A stretch of DNA of 64,000 nt from Certhia americana (lineage: Eukaryota; Chordata; Aves; Passeriformes; Certhiidae). The position numbers and the translations under genes are program-made. Within the stretch, counting starts at the first letter, position 1, and each line of letters begins with the position of its first letter. The notes under the pieces are model-generated. The model was not told where the DNA came from. It made no database searches and worked only from the letters and a program-made list of their open reading frames with translations. The DNA is taken from the NCBI GenBank assembly GCA_018697195.1, contig JAGMWU010000084.1, positions 92,812-156,811 of the forward strand, given 5' to 3'. Shown here piece after piece: positions 15,401-30,680 of the stretch.

Positions 15401-18400
15401 CACTGAAAAAATCCCACAATTGATTTTGACCTCAATTTAACCTTTTTTTTTTACTCTTTCTTTTTAGTCCATTGAGCTATATGGAGCATCATGCCATCTC
15501 CAATACTATTTTTTTCCTATTATGTGTCATCCTTTTCCCTGCTTTCCTTTGGAATTCACTGTTGGGCCCTGACATCAATTTTTCCTCAGCTTTTGATAGA
15601 ATTTTGATGAAAAAGGAAGACTAAATTGTCTTCCTGAGGAGAGGACTTGTAGAGGTAGGCACTGAACTTTTCTCCCTGGCATCCTGGGACAAGACACCTG
15701 GAAAAAGCTCAAAACTGTGCCAGGGGAGGTTCAGACTTGATGTAAGGAAGAATTTTCTTACCAAGAATGGTGAAACTGAACAGACTTCCCAGAGAGGTGG
15801 TTGATGCCCTACACATGTCACTGTTTAAGAGGTGTTTGGATGATGCCCTTAATAATATGCTTTAACAGTAGCTCACCCCAGAAGTGGTAAGGCAGTTGCA
15901 CTAGATAATTGCTGCAGATCCCTTCCAAGTGAAATATTCCAAGATACTAAAAAATGGGCTTCCTTTGGTATCCCTTAATTTCCTCAGTTCAAAAGAAACA
16001 CCACATCTTATAAAAACCCCGTAAGTCAAAATAACAGGAGTTTCCTTTCAAAAAGAAAAAACACACAACTTTTTTTTTTTTTTTTTAGTAGATTAACCCA
16101 TAAAAGGGAAAATACGTCTGTAATACCTGAAAAGCAGATACTGCACTTGGAAGTGCTTTGTGTCTTCCGTAGGTAACTCTGTGGATTCTAGGGTGACAGG
16201 TATCTCACATAGCTTACTTTCTTCCCCAAGCAGTTCCACTGGCTTCTGACACATGATGAACTCATCTAATTCAAGCTGTAAAGGATGTGTTGAAGGACCT
16301 TCATCTTTCACACCTGAGCAATGAAAATGCTAATTGTTCAAACCATTCCATGCTGCAATAAAACAATGGTATGACATCATCAATTAAATACTCCAATTAC
16401 AGCTACCCTGCCAGCATTGGCTTCCTCAAACCATAAGATTTTGAAAACAGGCATACTAGAAGATGGCAACAATTCCTATTTAAGCCTCAATAGTCTCAAT
16501 ACTTAAGAGTCAAGATTTCTGGGAAAAAAACCCAAACTGTTCATTAGAAGGTTAGTCAAAGGCAACTGGTGCCGTAAATGGCTGGTCATCAAAAATGTTG
16601 ACTTTTGGCTGAAGAGGTTTTGAGAAGGCAAAGGCAGCTATCTCTGTTATCTTTAACTCACTTAAGTCCTGGAAAGCAAATCCTAATAACACTCTGAAAG
16701 TAACTGGAACTTTTCTATGTAGTTTTTAGTCATTAAAAAAAACTAGGGGCAGGACACCATTATCTGAGAAAAGACCTGTCACTTCACTCAGTGAAGAACA
16801 CTGTATTTATATTGTCCCTATCTGAAAAATCTTTTTTACCTTTAAATTTTTTCTAGACACAGTTTCCATTTCTAAACAACCATCCTTCTAAGTTTCTTCA
16901 GTTACAAAGAAAGGATGTTCCTAATGTTTGTTGGTGTTGATCTGATACACATACGTTTGAAAAAGTGGCAATTGATAATCGATTACATATGGACTGATAT
17001 CTTGCAATACACAGGAATGAAACCTCCAGAGTACATCTATTTCTGGGACTTCTAGCATTATAAGGCAAGCCCCTGAATAAGATAAAGGACTGAAAAAGTA
17101 GAATTTGCTCAACAATGGCAGGTTCTGAGACTAACAGCTACAGAAGTACACAGACATCACCATGGAAACATTTTTAACTGTGTAAGCCAGTTACTCAGGC
17201 AGTGACACTGATATAAGATAATTTTTCTGAACACAGCACACTGAACTATTACATCTTTAAACTGGCCCATAGTGGAACCCTAAAACAGCAACCTAATTCT
17301 GTGTCTGCAGAGGCTGTACTATTCTCTAAGCGTGCAGCATGATGGCATATTTCTTTGAAATGTTACCTCCAACTGCAGGTTGGTGCAACTTTTCATGCTC
17401 TAGAATATTCAAGAGATAGTGATAGGACAATCTGGAAATATTTTCTGAAGGGCAAAGACCTTGTTCGAGACTATTTTCAGAATAGTGGGAATCACTTAGC
17501 AGATTTTTGGAGATAAAAAAAATTTAAAATTTAAATTATTTCAGCACATACCTCCATCCACAGCCTTTTCTGGTGCACTGACTCGCTGAGCACATTGCTC
17601 TGTCCTGTCTGCACTTTGCTGGACCAGCTCCAGTTTCAGGATTAGAACATCCAACTCTGTTGTTATAGCTATATGTCTGGCACAAAACGCAACTTCAGCA
17701 GGAATGAGGTTATCAATGTGCAAAATTAAGGAGCGTTCAAAATCTAACAGAGTCAAATTCTGATTTATGACCCGGTATTTTAAACAGAACATGACTAGTT
17801 TATTCTTGCAGCCCACAAGAAGATCTCCATTCACAGGACAACATGAAATGCACAATGGAGGATCTGAAAGTGGCATTTCAACAACTGACATCTGTTCTTT
17901 TAAGGTTTCACTGTATGATTCTTCCATCTTGTGACCAACCATCCGAACACACACACGAGAACTCCCTGCAGACATGCATCTCCAGTTCATATATGCTCTT
18001 AGGAAAGTTGCTTTGCTTTTTTCTTCAATTGTCACCAGATAGTCTCCTTAAAAGAAAGCAGTCATACTGACACATCATTAAAAAACAGACGAGTTTCTGA
18101 GCTCTTTACCTGCTGTACTGTCCTACCAAGAACATCTTCAAGTCTCAACTCTTACAAAAAATTCCAAGAACAGTTTTCACGAATTTTTCTCTGATTGCAT
18201 TCAAAGCGCAAGTTTCTTTGCCGGATGGCAAACGCTTCACTCAAGGACTTAACAGATGCAGGTCCAGAGTACTTCCTATGTGAATCCTCTCTGTAAGCTG
18301 TGATTGCATACAAGGTTCCTCCCACCCTCCGCCTTCTCATAATACCCATTGATGAAGAAAATGTTTTTTTCTCGACAGATCATGGAAAGCCATGAAAAGG

Positions 18401-19128
18401 TCTATACACCAATAGACTCATGAAGAGCTGTAGAATGGGCTGGAACGACCACCCATTCCGTGCTCTAAAAACAAGAAACCAAAAAAAAAAAAAAACAAAA
18501 AAAACAACAAAAGCAGGGGAGGGAGCACAGACCGCAACCGAGGCGAAGGCAGATGACGAAGGGAGATACGAATCCCACCCTCCCTGCAGGCCCGAGCGCT
18601 GCCAGCGCTGGGACCGGCCCGCTTGGCCAGCCCACTCCAGCAGGCGCACCGCACCTCCTCCTCGGAAGTTTCCTGAGCAAGAGGCCGAGGGGGTGTCTGA
18701 AGGAGAGACGTGTGGAAGGACCAGGCCCTCCTCCCGCGGTGGACTCCGAGCTGCTTCGTTCGCCTCCCGCAGCCCTCCGCCCCCGGCCCGGCCGGCTCTC
18801 CATCCCCACCCGGCGGAGCCCCAGGGCCGCTCCACGCACTCGAGCCTGACGCGTCCCGGCCTCCCCTGCCGAGCACTCACGGACCCAGCGATCGCCGGGA
18901 CTGACCTGCCGAGCTGTGCGCCATGCGCAGCACCGGACCCAGCGTGGAGAAGGAGCCCAGGGCCTCGCAGTGGCCTTGTTCGCGCACGGCGAACACCTCC
19001 ACCCTGCAGCTGGCCGCCGTGCTGGCCACGAACAGGACGTCTTGGCCGCAGCAGAAGTGCGCCGGTTCTTGCTTGCAGGGCACTACTCGCTGCGACCCGA
19101 ATGGGTGCAGGTTGTAAAACTGCACCAT
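483..19128 (-). CDS. HPS3: HPS3, BLOC-2 complex subunit; 17 coding exons, 1009 aa
   Basis: HPS3 joins HPS5 and HPS6 in BLOC-2, a cytosolic complex that directs cargo to melanosomes, platelet dense granules and other lysosome-related organelles. Coding exons in transcript order: 18906-19128, 17552-18046, 16127-16313, 15065-15150, 13171-13363, 12819-12900, 10849-11003, 9249-9357, 8857-9038, 8308-8485, 7448-7678, 5622-5807, 4240-4428, 3588-3695, 3026-3232, 1655-1745, 483-610. Every junction is GT-AG with matching phase. The lengths sum to 3030 nt, or 1009 residues; human HPS3 has 1004. The start [13 protein letters not shown] has a good context (GGACCATGG) and matches the family. The clathrin-box-like LLDFE falls near residues 174-178, and the stretch [12 protein letters not shown] is well conserved. 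The C-terminus reads QRKLLT where human has RKKPLT. No lesion was seen. Exon edges were placed by eye, so single boundaries could be off by a few bases. Confidence 0.96.
9592..9735 (-). mobile_element. CR1 LINE 3' fragment
   Basis: The plus strand reads aatcatagaatcatcaaatgg followed by a diverged ggaccttaaagatcatctagt, the usual reversed 3' end of a chicken-repeat-1 LINE. It lies in an HPS3 intron in the same orientation as the gene. It is old and truncated, with no coding capacity. Confidence 0.75.
11650..12180. repeat. Possible repeat-derived segment, LTR/ERV-like
   Basis: An HPS3 intron holds a GC-richer block with near-repeated phrases such as ggactgtagcccatggaggg and 'agagcagggactgg'. 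This style is familiar from bird endogenous-retrovirus-related repeats. No LTR ends, primer-binding site or retroviral reading frame can be seen. A single-copy intron segment is possible. Confidence 0.3.
14130..14537 (+). mobile_element. CR1 LINE 3' end
   Basis: About 400 bases show typical CR1 3' sequence, including gtgtcaggggaggtttaggc, 'ggaacaggctccccac', 'gagttggattcgatgatcctt' in diverged form, and a terminal attctatgattct, the CR1 3' octamer-type end. It lies in HPS3 intron 4, antisense to the gene. It is truncated at 5', the normal state of CR1 copies. Confidence 0.85.
15615..15948 (+). mobile_element. CR1 LINE 3' end, diverged
   Basis: CR1-type phrases include 'tgtgccaggggaggttcaga', 'gatgtaaggaagaattttctt', 'cagagaggtggttgatgccc' and 'gcagatcccttccaa'. 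They stand in plus orientation inside HPS3 intron 3. The copy is older and more diverged than the one at 14.1 kb and lacks an intact reverse transcriptase. Confidence 0.8.
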
Positions 19129-19330
19129 GGTCCCGAAAAGTTCCGCTGCAGCAGCGGAGAGAGCACCCGCAGCCAGCCGGGGCGGCGCCCTGCACTTCCG
19201 CGCTGGGCAGAGCCGCCTCCACGCGGCGCTGTGCGGGGCCGGGTGCGGCCCGCGGGGTGAAGCTGCTCCGCCACCGCTACCCTCCAAAGACGTTCCGTGG
19301 GGCCTGGGCGTGGCTCAGGTGCTGGGTGAG
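18520..19330. promoter_or_regulatory. HPS3: CpG-island promoter of HPS3
   Basis: A GC- and CpG-rich block covers HPS3 exon 1 (ATG at 19126-19128), its upstream flank and the start of intron 1. No TATA box is evident upstream on the minus strand, as is usual for housekeeping island promoters. Several long open frames on both strands here are by-products of high GC content. Limits were judged by eye. Confidence 0.7.
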
Positions 19331-19718
19331 CACCCCCCAGGAATCCTTCGTCATGGCAGAGCAGCGCCGTACACCGGTGGAGCTCTCGAATGGGAAGAGC
19401 AACTGGAAGTGATCCTTGAAGAGTGTGAGACGAGCGGGGAACGGCGGCTCATAAATAAGACCTTGCTGACGGGTGTTTGGTCGGTGGTATTTGTTAGTTG
19501 AGCAGTTTTCACTTGGGCAGGGCTTGGAGCCGCTACCGCCGGCAGGAGCGTGCCACATGCATTAGGCTACTGAAACCTGGGGTCGAGTAGTCTCCCAGAG
19601 TCAAAACCAGCCTTTTCTGTACTTAAATACAGCAATTCTTTCTTAATAACCAAAAAAAAAAAAAAAAAAAATCACACCCAAACCAACAGACCGCCCCCAA
19701 ACAAAAGCCTAGTTATTT

Positions 19719-19843
19719 CACAGAATAGTCCCAGCTGGGAGAGGCAACCCACAACGATCAGTTTTAGGTGAATGGCCTGTATGGGGATTGAAACCACAAC
19801 CATGGTGTTGTTAGCACCATGCTCTAACCAGCTGGGTCAGCAC
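19719..19843 (-). mobile_element. tRNA-Ile-derived SINE with CR1-like tail (TguSINE1-like)
   Basis: Read on the minus strand, the head matches tRNA-Ile: an A box around 'AGCTGGTTAGAGCATGG', then a diverged B box 'GGTTTCAATCC' and 'CCATACAGGCCATTC'. It is followed by a tail resembling a CR1 3' end (GATCGTTGTGGGTTGCC, then GGGACTATTCTGTG). A tRNA-Ile head joined to a CR1 tail is the structure described for TguSINE1 of zebra finch and relatives. It is diverged from tRNA, with changed anticodon-loop bases and a broken acceptor stem, so it is not a working tRNA gene. It lies between HPS3 and the tubulin 3' end. Confidence 0.75.
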
Positions 19844-20094
19844 TTTTTACACAAGCCACATGTCCTACGGTAGAGCTACTTCATAGCTCTATACGTGTGA
19901 CCATACCAGTAAAGGATATTAGGGTTTTTTTTCACTATGCTAATGTAGAAAGGTAAAAATTACTATATGCACTTTTAAAGCAGGGAACAGATTCGCTACC
20001 AAAGCCTGCAATCTCAAATTGTCCCTCCTTCATGAATATGCACATTAATAGTGAAGAAAAAAAAAAAATAAAGCAGCAGCATAATCTTTGGAAC

Positions 20095-20100
20095 TTTATT
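20095..20100 (-). terminator. Alpha-tubulin poly(A) signal AATAAA
   Basis: AATAAA on the minus strand lies about 86 bases past the tubulin stop codon (20186-20188). The short distance gives a compact 3' untranslated region. It is the best hexamer in the flank. Confidence 0.65.
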
Positions 20101-20185
20101 TAGAAGCACATTTGAAAACAAAGAAACAGAGTTCTGCAATTTTTTAATTTTTGGTAAATAGATTTTTTTCCAGGCTTTAGTTTAC

Positions 20186-23927
<3,742 letters not shown>

Positions 23928-24260
23928 GGTGCTCCGCTAAGGTGACGAACTCCGACTGCGCCACAACACGTCCGACGCCGCGACCGCCCAGCACCAACTG
24001 CCGACCGTTAACCGCCTCAACACCCTCGTCTCAGGTGCTGGTTCCCTATTGGCCACTACTCGCGCGGACTGGGCGCGAGGGAAGACCTCTGATTGGTCGA
24101 GGGCACTCTTCTCCCGGCGAGGGGTAAGACTGCCACAAGGTAGGGGCGTGACCGGGGGCGGGGCTTCAGCGGGGCGGGGCGGGGCGTGCGCGCCCCGTGC
24201 TCTCCAGGCGGGAAAGGGCCCTGGGGCCGGGGGTGTTGGCTGCGGAGGCCTGCGGTAGAG

Positions 24261-25279
24261 ATGGTACCACAGTGCTAAGCTGTTTTCGTATGTCAGCGTG
24301 ATCTGTAGTGGGTATGGTGATATACAAGTATTACTTCCTGTAGTCTCTCCTGATAGTAAAAGGATACAGATCTGTTTTTCCAAGGGAGATCTATTTAATA
24401 GAAATACAAAACTGGAATGGTATTGTAATTATAGTGCCACTCTATGAGTAGTGAGCACACTTTCCATTCCCTGCATTTGGCTACGTAGATTCACTTTGGC
24501 ACTTCTAGAAATTGTATGATTAACTCTTCAAACCAGCTGAGGAAGGGGGAGAAGACAGGTGCCTTTTTACTTACACGCTCAGAATGAATTACTGAGAATG
24601 TCAAATAAAGTGCCAAATAAAGAAATGTATTGCTCTTGAAATATAAGAATAGTAGGATATTCCAAAGAAATAGGTCAAAATGGAACATCTTTGAACATTA
24701 GTGTTATTTATAGCTTTTGTAAGACAAGGAGGATGCCCTTGTTGATTTTTCAGGGTACTGGGAGACCAATGAGATATGGTCAGAACATTTTTTAGAAGGT
24801 TGTTGTTTATTTTCCTGAAGAATACAGGATGGAAAAATTATTTAGAAATTGTTCGATAATTATTTAGAGCTTAATTATTTACTAAGTATGACCTGAATTT
24901 CTTCTCTTATAATATAAAGCCGTCTTAACTATAAATAGTGTCACATCCATAGTATTGCTGCTACTTGAACAGCTGCCATGTGAAAATTACTTATTCCCAT
25001 TAGGGGTTGTGTTGCATACATACTTATCACTGAACATACAGTTGAGGTACTTTAAGTTCTAATTACCATTTTTCCCAGTAAGATTACTCTTAATATATTT
25101 TGAAATGGTAGTCCAGAATTTTCTGTAGCATGGGGCATCTTGTGTTTTTATGTATTGTAGGCTATCTCCTCATTGTATATTAACTGTTCTGATCGCATTT
25201 TGATCAATGGAACTGTTTTGAAGCATGAAAGATCAGAATGTTTCCTGTGTGGTTTAAGTATGTTTCTATATTTGCAAAC
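24261..25279. other. HLTF: AT-rich spacer where the HLTF 5' exons would be expected
   Basis: I find no sequence resembling the HLTF N-terminus, HIRAN domain or ATPase motifs I-IV here. The stretch is AT-rich with no long open frame. At about 1 kb it is much too short for the roughly two-thirds of the gene expected before the RING exon, so those exons were probably deleted. Confidence 0.5.
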
Positions 25280-25464
25280 AATAAAACTCCTGAAGAATTG
25301 CAGGAAACATTATGAGTAAAATTAAGTTGGTTATGGGCTCTGGTTCAGATGAAGAATGCAGAAAATTCCAAGTTTGCTTGGAATCACTGACTCTTCCTGT
25401 GATAACAAACTGTGCACATGTGTTTTGTAAAACATGTATTTTTGAAGTTCTCAGAAATATACAG
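25280..25464 (+). pseudogene. HLTF: HLTF pseudoexon: first part of the RING finger
   Basis: The frame from 25280 reads NKTPEELQETL and then hits TGA at 25313. The next frame continues from 25312 as 'KIKLVMGSGSDEEC', so one base was lost. The RING follows as 'VCLESLTLPVIT', then 'NCAHVFCKTC'. The first zinc pair is spaced C-x5-C (CRKFQVC) instead of C-x2-C, a 9-nt insertion. The donor CAG|GTTGG is still present at 25465. No clear acceptor AG precedes 25280. Confidence 0.9.
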
Positions 25465-28400
25465 GTTGGTTGTTTTATGGTTAAAAGTAATTGTAATAGC
25501 TATTTGAAAGCAATGAACTGCTATCATCAGAAGGCCATCTAGCTATTGTTCATTTAAATCATGAGGAGTGTAAATCTAGTTATTATCATCAGGCTTGTAA
25601 AACTACTGGCCTGAAGTCAATCTGTGGAGAGAGTAGCTGTCAAACTTAACTGTGGTAAGGTCCATCAGTATTTCCAAGAGCTTATTCTGTACTTCTTACC
25701 TTACCGTTTCCCCGGGGTAAAAGTGTGTAGCATTGTATGCCACCATATGGCTGGTTTCCTCTTCACTGCTTGTATGTGACGTGTGAATATATATTACTGT
25801 GCTTAAAAGAGACCAAAGCTGTGTATTGGAAGTTGACTGTTGAATTAAAATCATGTCTGCACTCTTTTTTCCAAGCTGATGAACTCGGGCAGTGAAATAG
25901 CTGTCTTGCTAAAGGGACATCTTTTTGTCCCTTCTTCTGTGCTCTATCCAGAAAAAGCTTGTGGATGAGTATACTTGGATTGCTCTTTTGAAAACCACAG
26001 TATTTATTTGTCTTGTGTGCTTTTAAGATATACTTTCCCTTTTTGTTTTCCCTTTTCTTTCTAGAGCAATATAATGGCATGGTAATCTCACTATCTGCAT
26101 CCAGTGCTGCTGCACTTATTCTTGAGAGTTGTTCTGATTCCTCCTTAGCCAGAACAGAACTGCAAATGTTAGCACAAACCTGGCTGGTGCTCTTTATTAG
26201 GAACAAGCAGGGACAGGTTAGTCCCTAAGAAGACAGAGATGGGAAGTGTGCTCTGTCTGTCTTCTGGAATGATGACGTTCCATTGCCAGATACACAAAAT
26301 TCTGATGCAGCTATCCCACTCTATAGAGTTTCTAGGAAATTTGAGGGAAACTAGTGAAGGAAAGAGCACTTGCAGAGGCCTTTTTCCAGTGCGGAGGTTC
26401 TTGATGTGTCTGTAGCAGTCAGTGGCCCTATTGAACCTTCTGGTGCTTTTAACATGCAGAGAAATAAACTAGGTTATGATGTGATGGAATTATCATCATT
26501 ATATCCTACTTGACTGTAAAGTCAAGTTACTTATTATGTTTTGCCAAGAAAGGACCATGGAATCACCAGAACTACGGCCTTTGTCCAATCCCATGGTGAT
26601 CTACAGATTGCTTTCATATCAGTGAAGTCTGAACAGATGTGGGTGTGGATTCTGCTCTTTTGAACTATCAGTTTCTAAAGCAGTGAGTGAATAAGATTTC
26701 TTAGCTTCAAATTGATTCCTAATTTCAATCAATTGCCAAGGAAGTTTTCGCAGCTTTTAGCCAAAACTCTGACATGCATCTAAATCCCAAAGTTGGGGAA
26801 TTCACTGTTTCCACATGATAGGTATTTGCAGGTAGTTTCTGTGCCTGAATAGCTACAATGCAATTCTCTCATAGTAAATAGCATGGGAAAGTACTTAAGT
26901 ATCACCTTGAAAATAAAGGAGACCAACAAACTTTGTACCCTCTCCCCAAAGCAGCTTGGGTTCAAGCGGGATTCTTCCAGGCAAGATAACAGTTTCCATT
27001 ATTAATACCAATGACAGCATTAAATCACCAGTGAGAAATGAGATGTGAAGCTGCAAACACAAAACTGCTGAGCAAAAAGTTTGGCCTACCATGGTATTAC
27101 AAACTTGGAAATAATTTTATCTGTCTAATATTAACCTAAAAGCATTGAAAAGCTTCTTGGTACTTAACAGCTTGAGAGTTAATACTATCTTCATTTCAGT
27201 TTTCTGTTGAGACTAAATTTAGAGTTGTGCAAGTAAGTAAAGACCCTATGCAGGAGCCACAATAAAGCTGTAAGATATCTGCAGTAATCTAATGTCTTTG
27301 TGTATCAACTGCATTCTTATAAGAGCTTGCCAGATATATATTCAAACACTTTTTCTTCTTCTAGCTGTTAATTGAGACTTTTTTTGTCATTTTCATATGC
27401 TTTTACCATAAGTCTTCAGTATCTGTGTTGACAATGGTCAGCTGACTTTTGTGTTTTGTTTATAAGTACAGTATTGAAGTGGAGAAGGGATGTAGAAAGA
27501 TGTGAGCTTTTTATTAAAACAAAAATTTATTAAAAAGTCTTTTTGAGCACTGTTATGAGGGATTTCTTTCCAGAAAACACTTTTCAGATTTAATAGAATT
27601 CATTTATTTTGTCTTGTCACTGGAGGATTTTTGGTTTGCTGCCAAATCAGGCATGGCTCATTCATTCACCATGTTTGAAAAACTCTTATTTCAAATTTGT
27701 TTGTCTTAAAGAGTTTGTCTTTTGAAAGAATATCTTTATTGCTGCAATAAATGAATTTATCAGACTATGACTGCCAGTCTCTTTAATTGGCTAGCAATTC
27801 ATTCCAGATCACCAGCCCACAGTATTCATGTGCTTTGTGAGGTCTGCTTTGTAGCCTTTTTAAAGATGTCATGGTTCTGTGGCCAGATTTCTATATAAAC
27901 AGAATTAGCTAATTTTAAAAGTTGCTCCATTAGGCAGAAGTTTTCACGTCTGTCATTTTTGCTTCACAAAGTTGACCGTTTGTACAGTGCACACACGTCT
28001 GTTATTAAATTTTCTGAGTAGTCCTGTGAAAGTGCTATTGTATAAATTTTGCTTTATCTAAAATGTACTTCAGAGAAAAAGGCTTTTGGTGTTAAATTAT
28101 GTCTCATTTCATGTGTCTGTTGTGGAAAAAGAGAAGATACCCTATGTCTGGTCCTGACAAAGCATATTTCATCAGACTGCTATTATTTCTGTGCAGGCTT
28201 TGAAGAAAAAGGCTAAAAGGTCATTCTTTTGTTTGTAACTAAGAACGATATTGTCTTTGAAAGATGGTTTATTTTTTTATATTTTAAATAATATTACTCT
28301 CATAGCCCAAATATATCTTAGCTTTAAAACTTTGAGCTACTTATTTCAATATAAATATGCTCAGAAAGAAGACCACTTCACTTTTAAGAAAGGCTAAGTA

Positions 28401-28630
28401 TTTATAAAATATGCAGTGCTTATGTCATATTAGTGTTCTTGCAAATAAAATGTTTTGACTGTCACGTCAGAAATGACAAAGTGTGTTACAGGAATGAATC
28501 CTTGATGTTTTTACGTGAACATCAATGTAATAAATGCATAAAACATGCTTTGTAAAGGTGGTAATTATCATTCATTATAAATAACTAGATTTAATACGTT
28601 TCTTTTAATGTTGTTTGGGCTTTTGCACAG

Positions 28631-28753
28631 CCAAATGCCCTCACTGTAGGAATGAGCTTCAAGTAGACAACTTGGTGGAATGGTCCCCTAGAAGAGGAAA
28701 TAGACTCCAGTAATGGAAAGAAGCCTGATCAAGAATGGATATCTAAGGCGAAG
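28631..28753 (+). pseudogene. HLTF: HLTF pseudoexon: end of RING and linker
   Basis: After an intact acceptor (cacag, ending at 28630) the sequence encodes 'KCPHCRNELQVDNLVEWSP', the last zinc ligands of the RING. An extra A at 28690 breaks the frame. In the shifted frame it continues 'EEIDSSNGKKPDQEWISKAK', the expected linker, to AAG|GTGCAT at 28754. One single-base insertion explains the break. Confidence 0.9.
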
Positions 28754-29644
28754 GTGCATTTTATTGTGTTTTATTTAGCTTTCATTACGGTTTTGTAGAG
28801 CATACTCTGTAATTGTGTAGATATACTGAATATATTATACATATGGATAACAAAGTTGTTATTTAGAAGTCTGTCCAGCATGTCTAGCCAGCACAGAAGA
28901 AAATGCCTACTAAAATCACACCACTAACTAATTTTTCAGCAGGGAAATGACAAAAGGAACACCATTTGTAATTTGATGCTGGTCATTGTTCCATAACACC
29001 TATGTACGTAAATTAAATAAATCTGGTAAAGAGCTTTGCCTTTTTGTTTCAGTTTCTGAAGACAGAGCAGTTTTATAATCACTGAAACTTATTCAGATCT
29101 TAATTTACTTTTGGAAACAAAATCTAAACAAATCCTTCTTTCTTAAATCTTATTTAAGCAATATATATTCTGCTGTTGAGGGGAAAACTAAATGGGCATG
29201 TGTTCAATACAACACTTGTCAGAAAAAAACATTGCAATATTGTTATTTTACTTTGTAGACTTGTTTCTCAAGGTCTGCCGCATCATTTTTCTTTTCCCCA
29301 CTTTCATTTGTTGCCAGAATTTGTATCTTCCTTCTCATATATTGACCTTTTCATTTTGAGATTGCTTTTCTGAAACATTAAGTTTTTAACTTTTAATGAA
29401 GAAATTGTTCTTTCAAATGCTGGTTACAAATTTATTCCCTAAAAATCCTTTTGTGGAGACCTAAGAACTAATGTCAGACATTATGCTCTAGAATAAATCA
29501 AGATTTTTATTCTTTTTTTTTTTTAGTTGGTGCAGTTATTTTCATTCTCTAGTTAGTGGTTGTTTACGTCACCATAGCTAAACCTTACTGAGAAAACTAG
29601 CAGTATTCTTCTGCCCAAAATCCAATTCCTTGTTCCTTTTGTCC

Positions 29645-29693
29645 TCATGTTGGTTCCTCAACTCATGTTGGTTCCTCAACTCATGTTGGTTCC
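29645..29693. repeat. 18-bp tandem repeat, about 2.7 copies
   Basis: The unit 'catgttggttcctcaact' repeats almost perfectly within an HLTF pseudogene intron. No function is apparent. Confidence 0.8.
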
Positions 29694-30490
29694 AAGAGAA
29701 CTTCTAGTGCCTGTTTATCACCTGTCAGACCTAGCCAAGGGTCTTGCATACTTCATTTGCCTCAGTATTTCTGGGGGAAGCCTTTCTCACTTCTTATGGT
29801 ATTGCTATGGTAGATCACTTGCCTTAGGGCTGTCCATTGCTTAAGCCTTATTCTCTGAAGTTCCATTACTTTGTTTATTTTCCATATACCCTGGAGATAA
29901 GGGACTTGCAGACTTTTTGACAGTGTGAAGTATGTCTGGAAAATGGGTTGTGAATCCTCCTTCCCAAAGCACTCTCCATCACCCTGTAGTTTTTGACCAT
30001 TAAAAATGCTGAACTCTTAGTTTCCTATGAAAATTAGAAGAAAGCCTACCCACAGAATTCAAGATTAGTTCATTTAAAAAGTATTACTGAACAGTGATTT
30101 CTCTCAATTGATATGAACTTTATCAAAGCCATCTGTAGGAGTGGACTCTAGACAAGTCAGAATAAGTTCATATCAGATAAATATTTTATTTGATTTCGGA
30201 TAAACATTCTTATGCATGCTTTAGTAGAACTACGGAGGGATAAGTACAGCTGCTAAATGTCTGGTTCTTTCTCAGTTCACAACTTTCTTGTCACTGATAG
30301 AAAATCGTTTGAAGTAAGTAGAACTGATGTTATTTTTAATAAACATGTGCTTTTATGGTGTTTTAGAAAGAGCTCTCAAAGCAAACAGAATTTTAAATAT
30401 GCATTTCAAAGCAGAGGTCAGGATTTTAGTGTATTTATTTCTTGTCACAGAAAATGGATTGTTAAATTGAACATTTTTACTTTCTCTTTA

Positions 30491-30680
30491 GAGAAACAGG
30501 GTTTGCCTTTACTCATTTGGATGGGTCAATGGCACAGAAGAAAAGAATGGAAGCAATTTGTTGTTTCCAAAGCAACCAAGCAGGGTCCTGAACTACAATG
30601 CTTTTGTCTCCACCACTCTGAAAGTGGGTGGATTTGGATTAAATGTGACAGCAGCTTTCATAGTGTTTTTAATGGATCCC
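30491..30680 (+). pseudogene. HLTF: HLTF pseudoexon: helicase motif V region
   Basis: From an acceptor-like tttag the frame reads 'TGFAFTHLDGSMAQKKRMEA' and then 'ICCFQSNQAGS', close to HLTF, before an in-frame TGA at 30589-30591. After MLLS an 8-nt insertion (30610-30617) shifts the frame. The other frame then gives 'LKVGGFGLNVTAAF' and 'VFLMDP'. The donor that should follow is read as ATGAGT, so GT is lost. A 143-residue open frame across this exon (30257-30688) is in the wrong frame and is not a gene. Confidence 0.92.

Noticed and set aside
18380..19501. Long open frames on both strands (up to 330 codons) near the HPS3 start
   Set aside because: They overlap each other in a CpG island where stop codons are rare. 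They show no family resemblance except the HPS3 exon 1 frame.
19770..19843. Functional tRNA-Ile gene
   Set aside because: The acceptor stem does not pair, the anticodon loop and B box are changed and a CR1-like tail follows, so it is a SINE.
25312..25542. Small stand-alone RING-finger gene
   Set aside because: The frame is a decayed internal HLTF exon. It starts at a chance ATG, has broken zinc spacing, and runs past a splice donor into intron.
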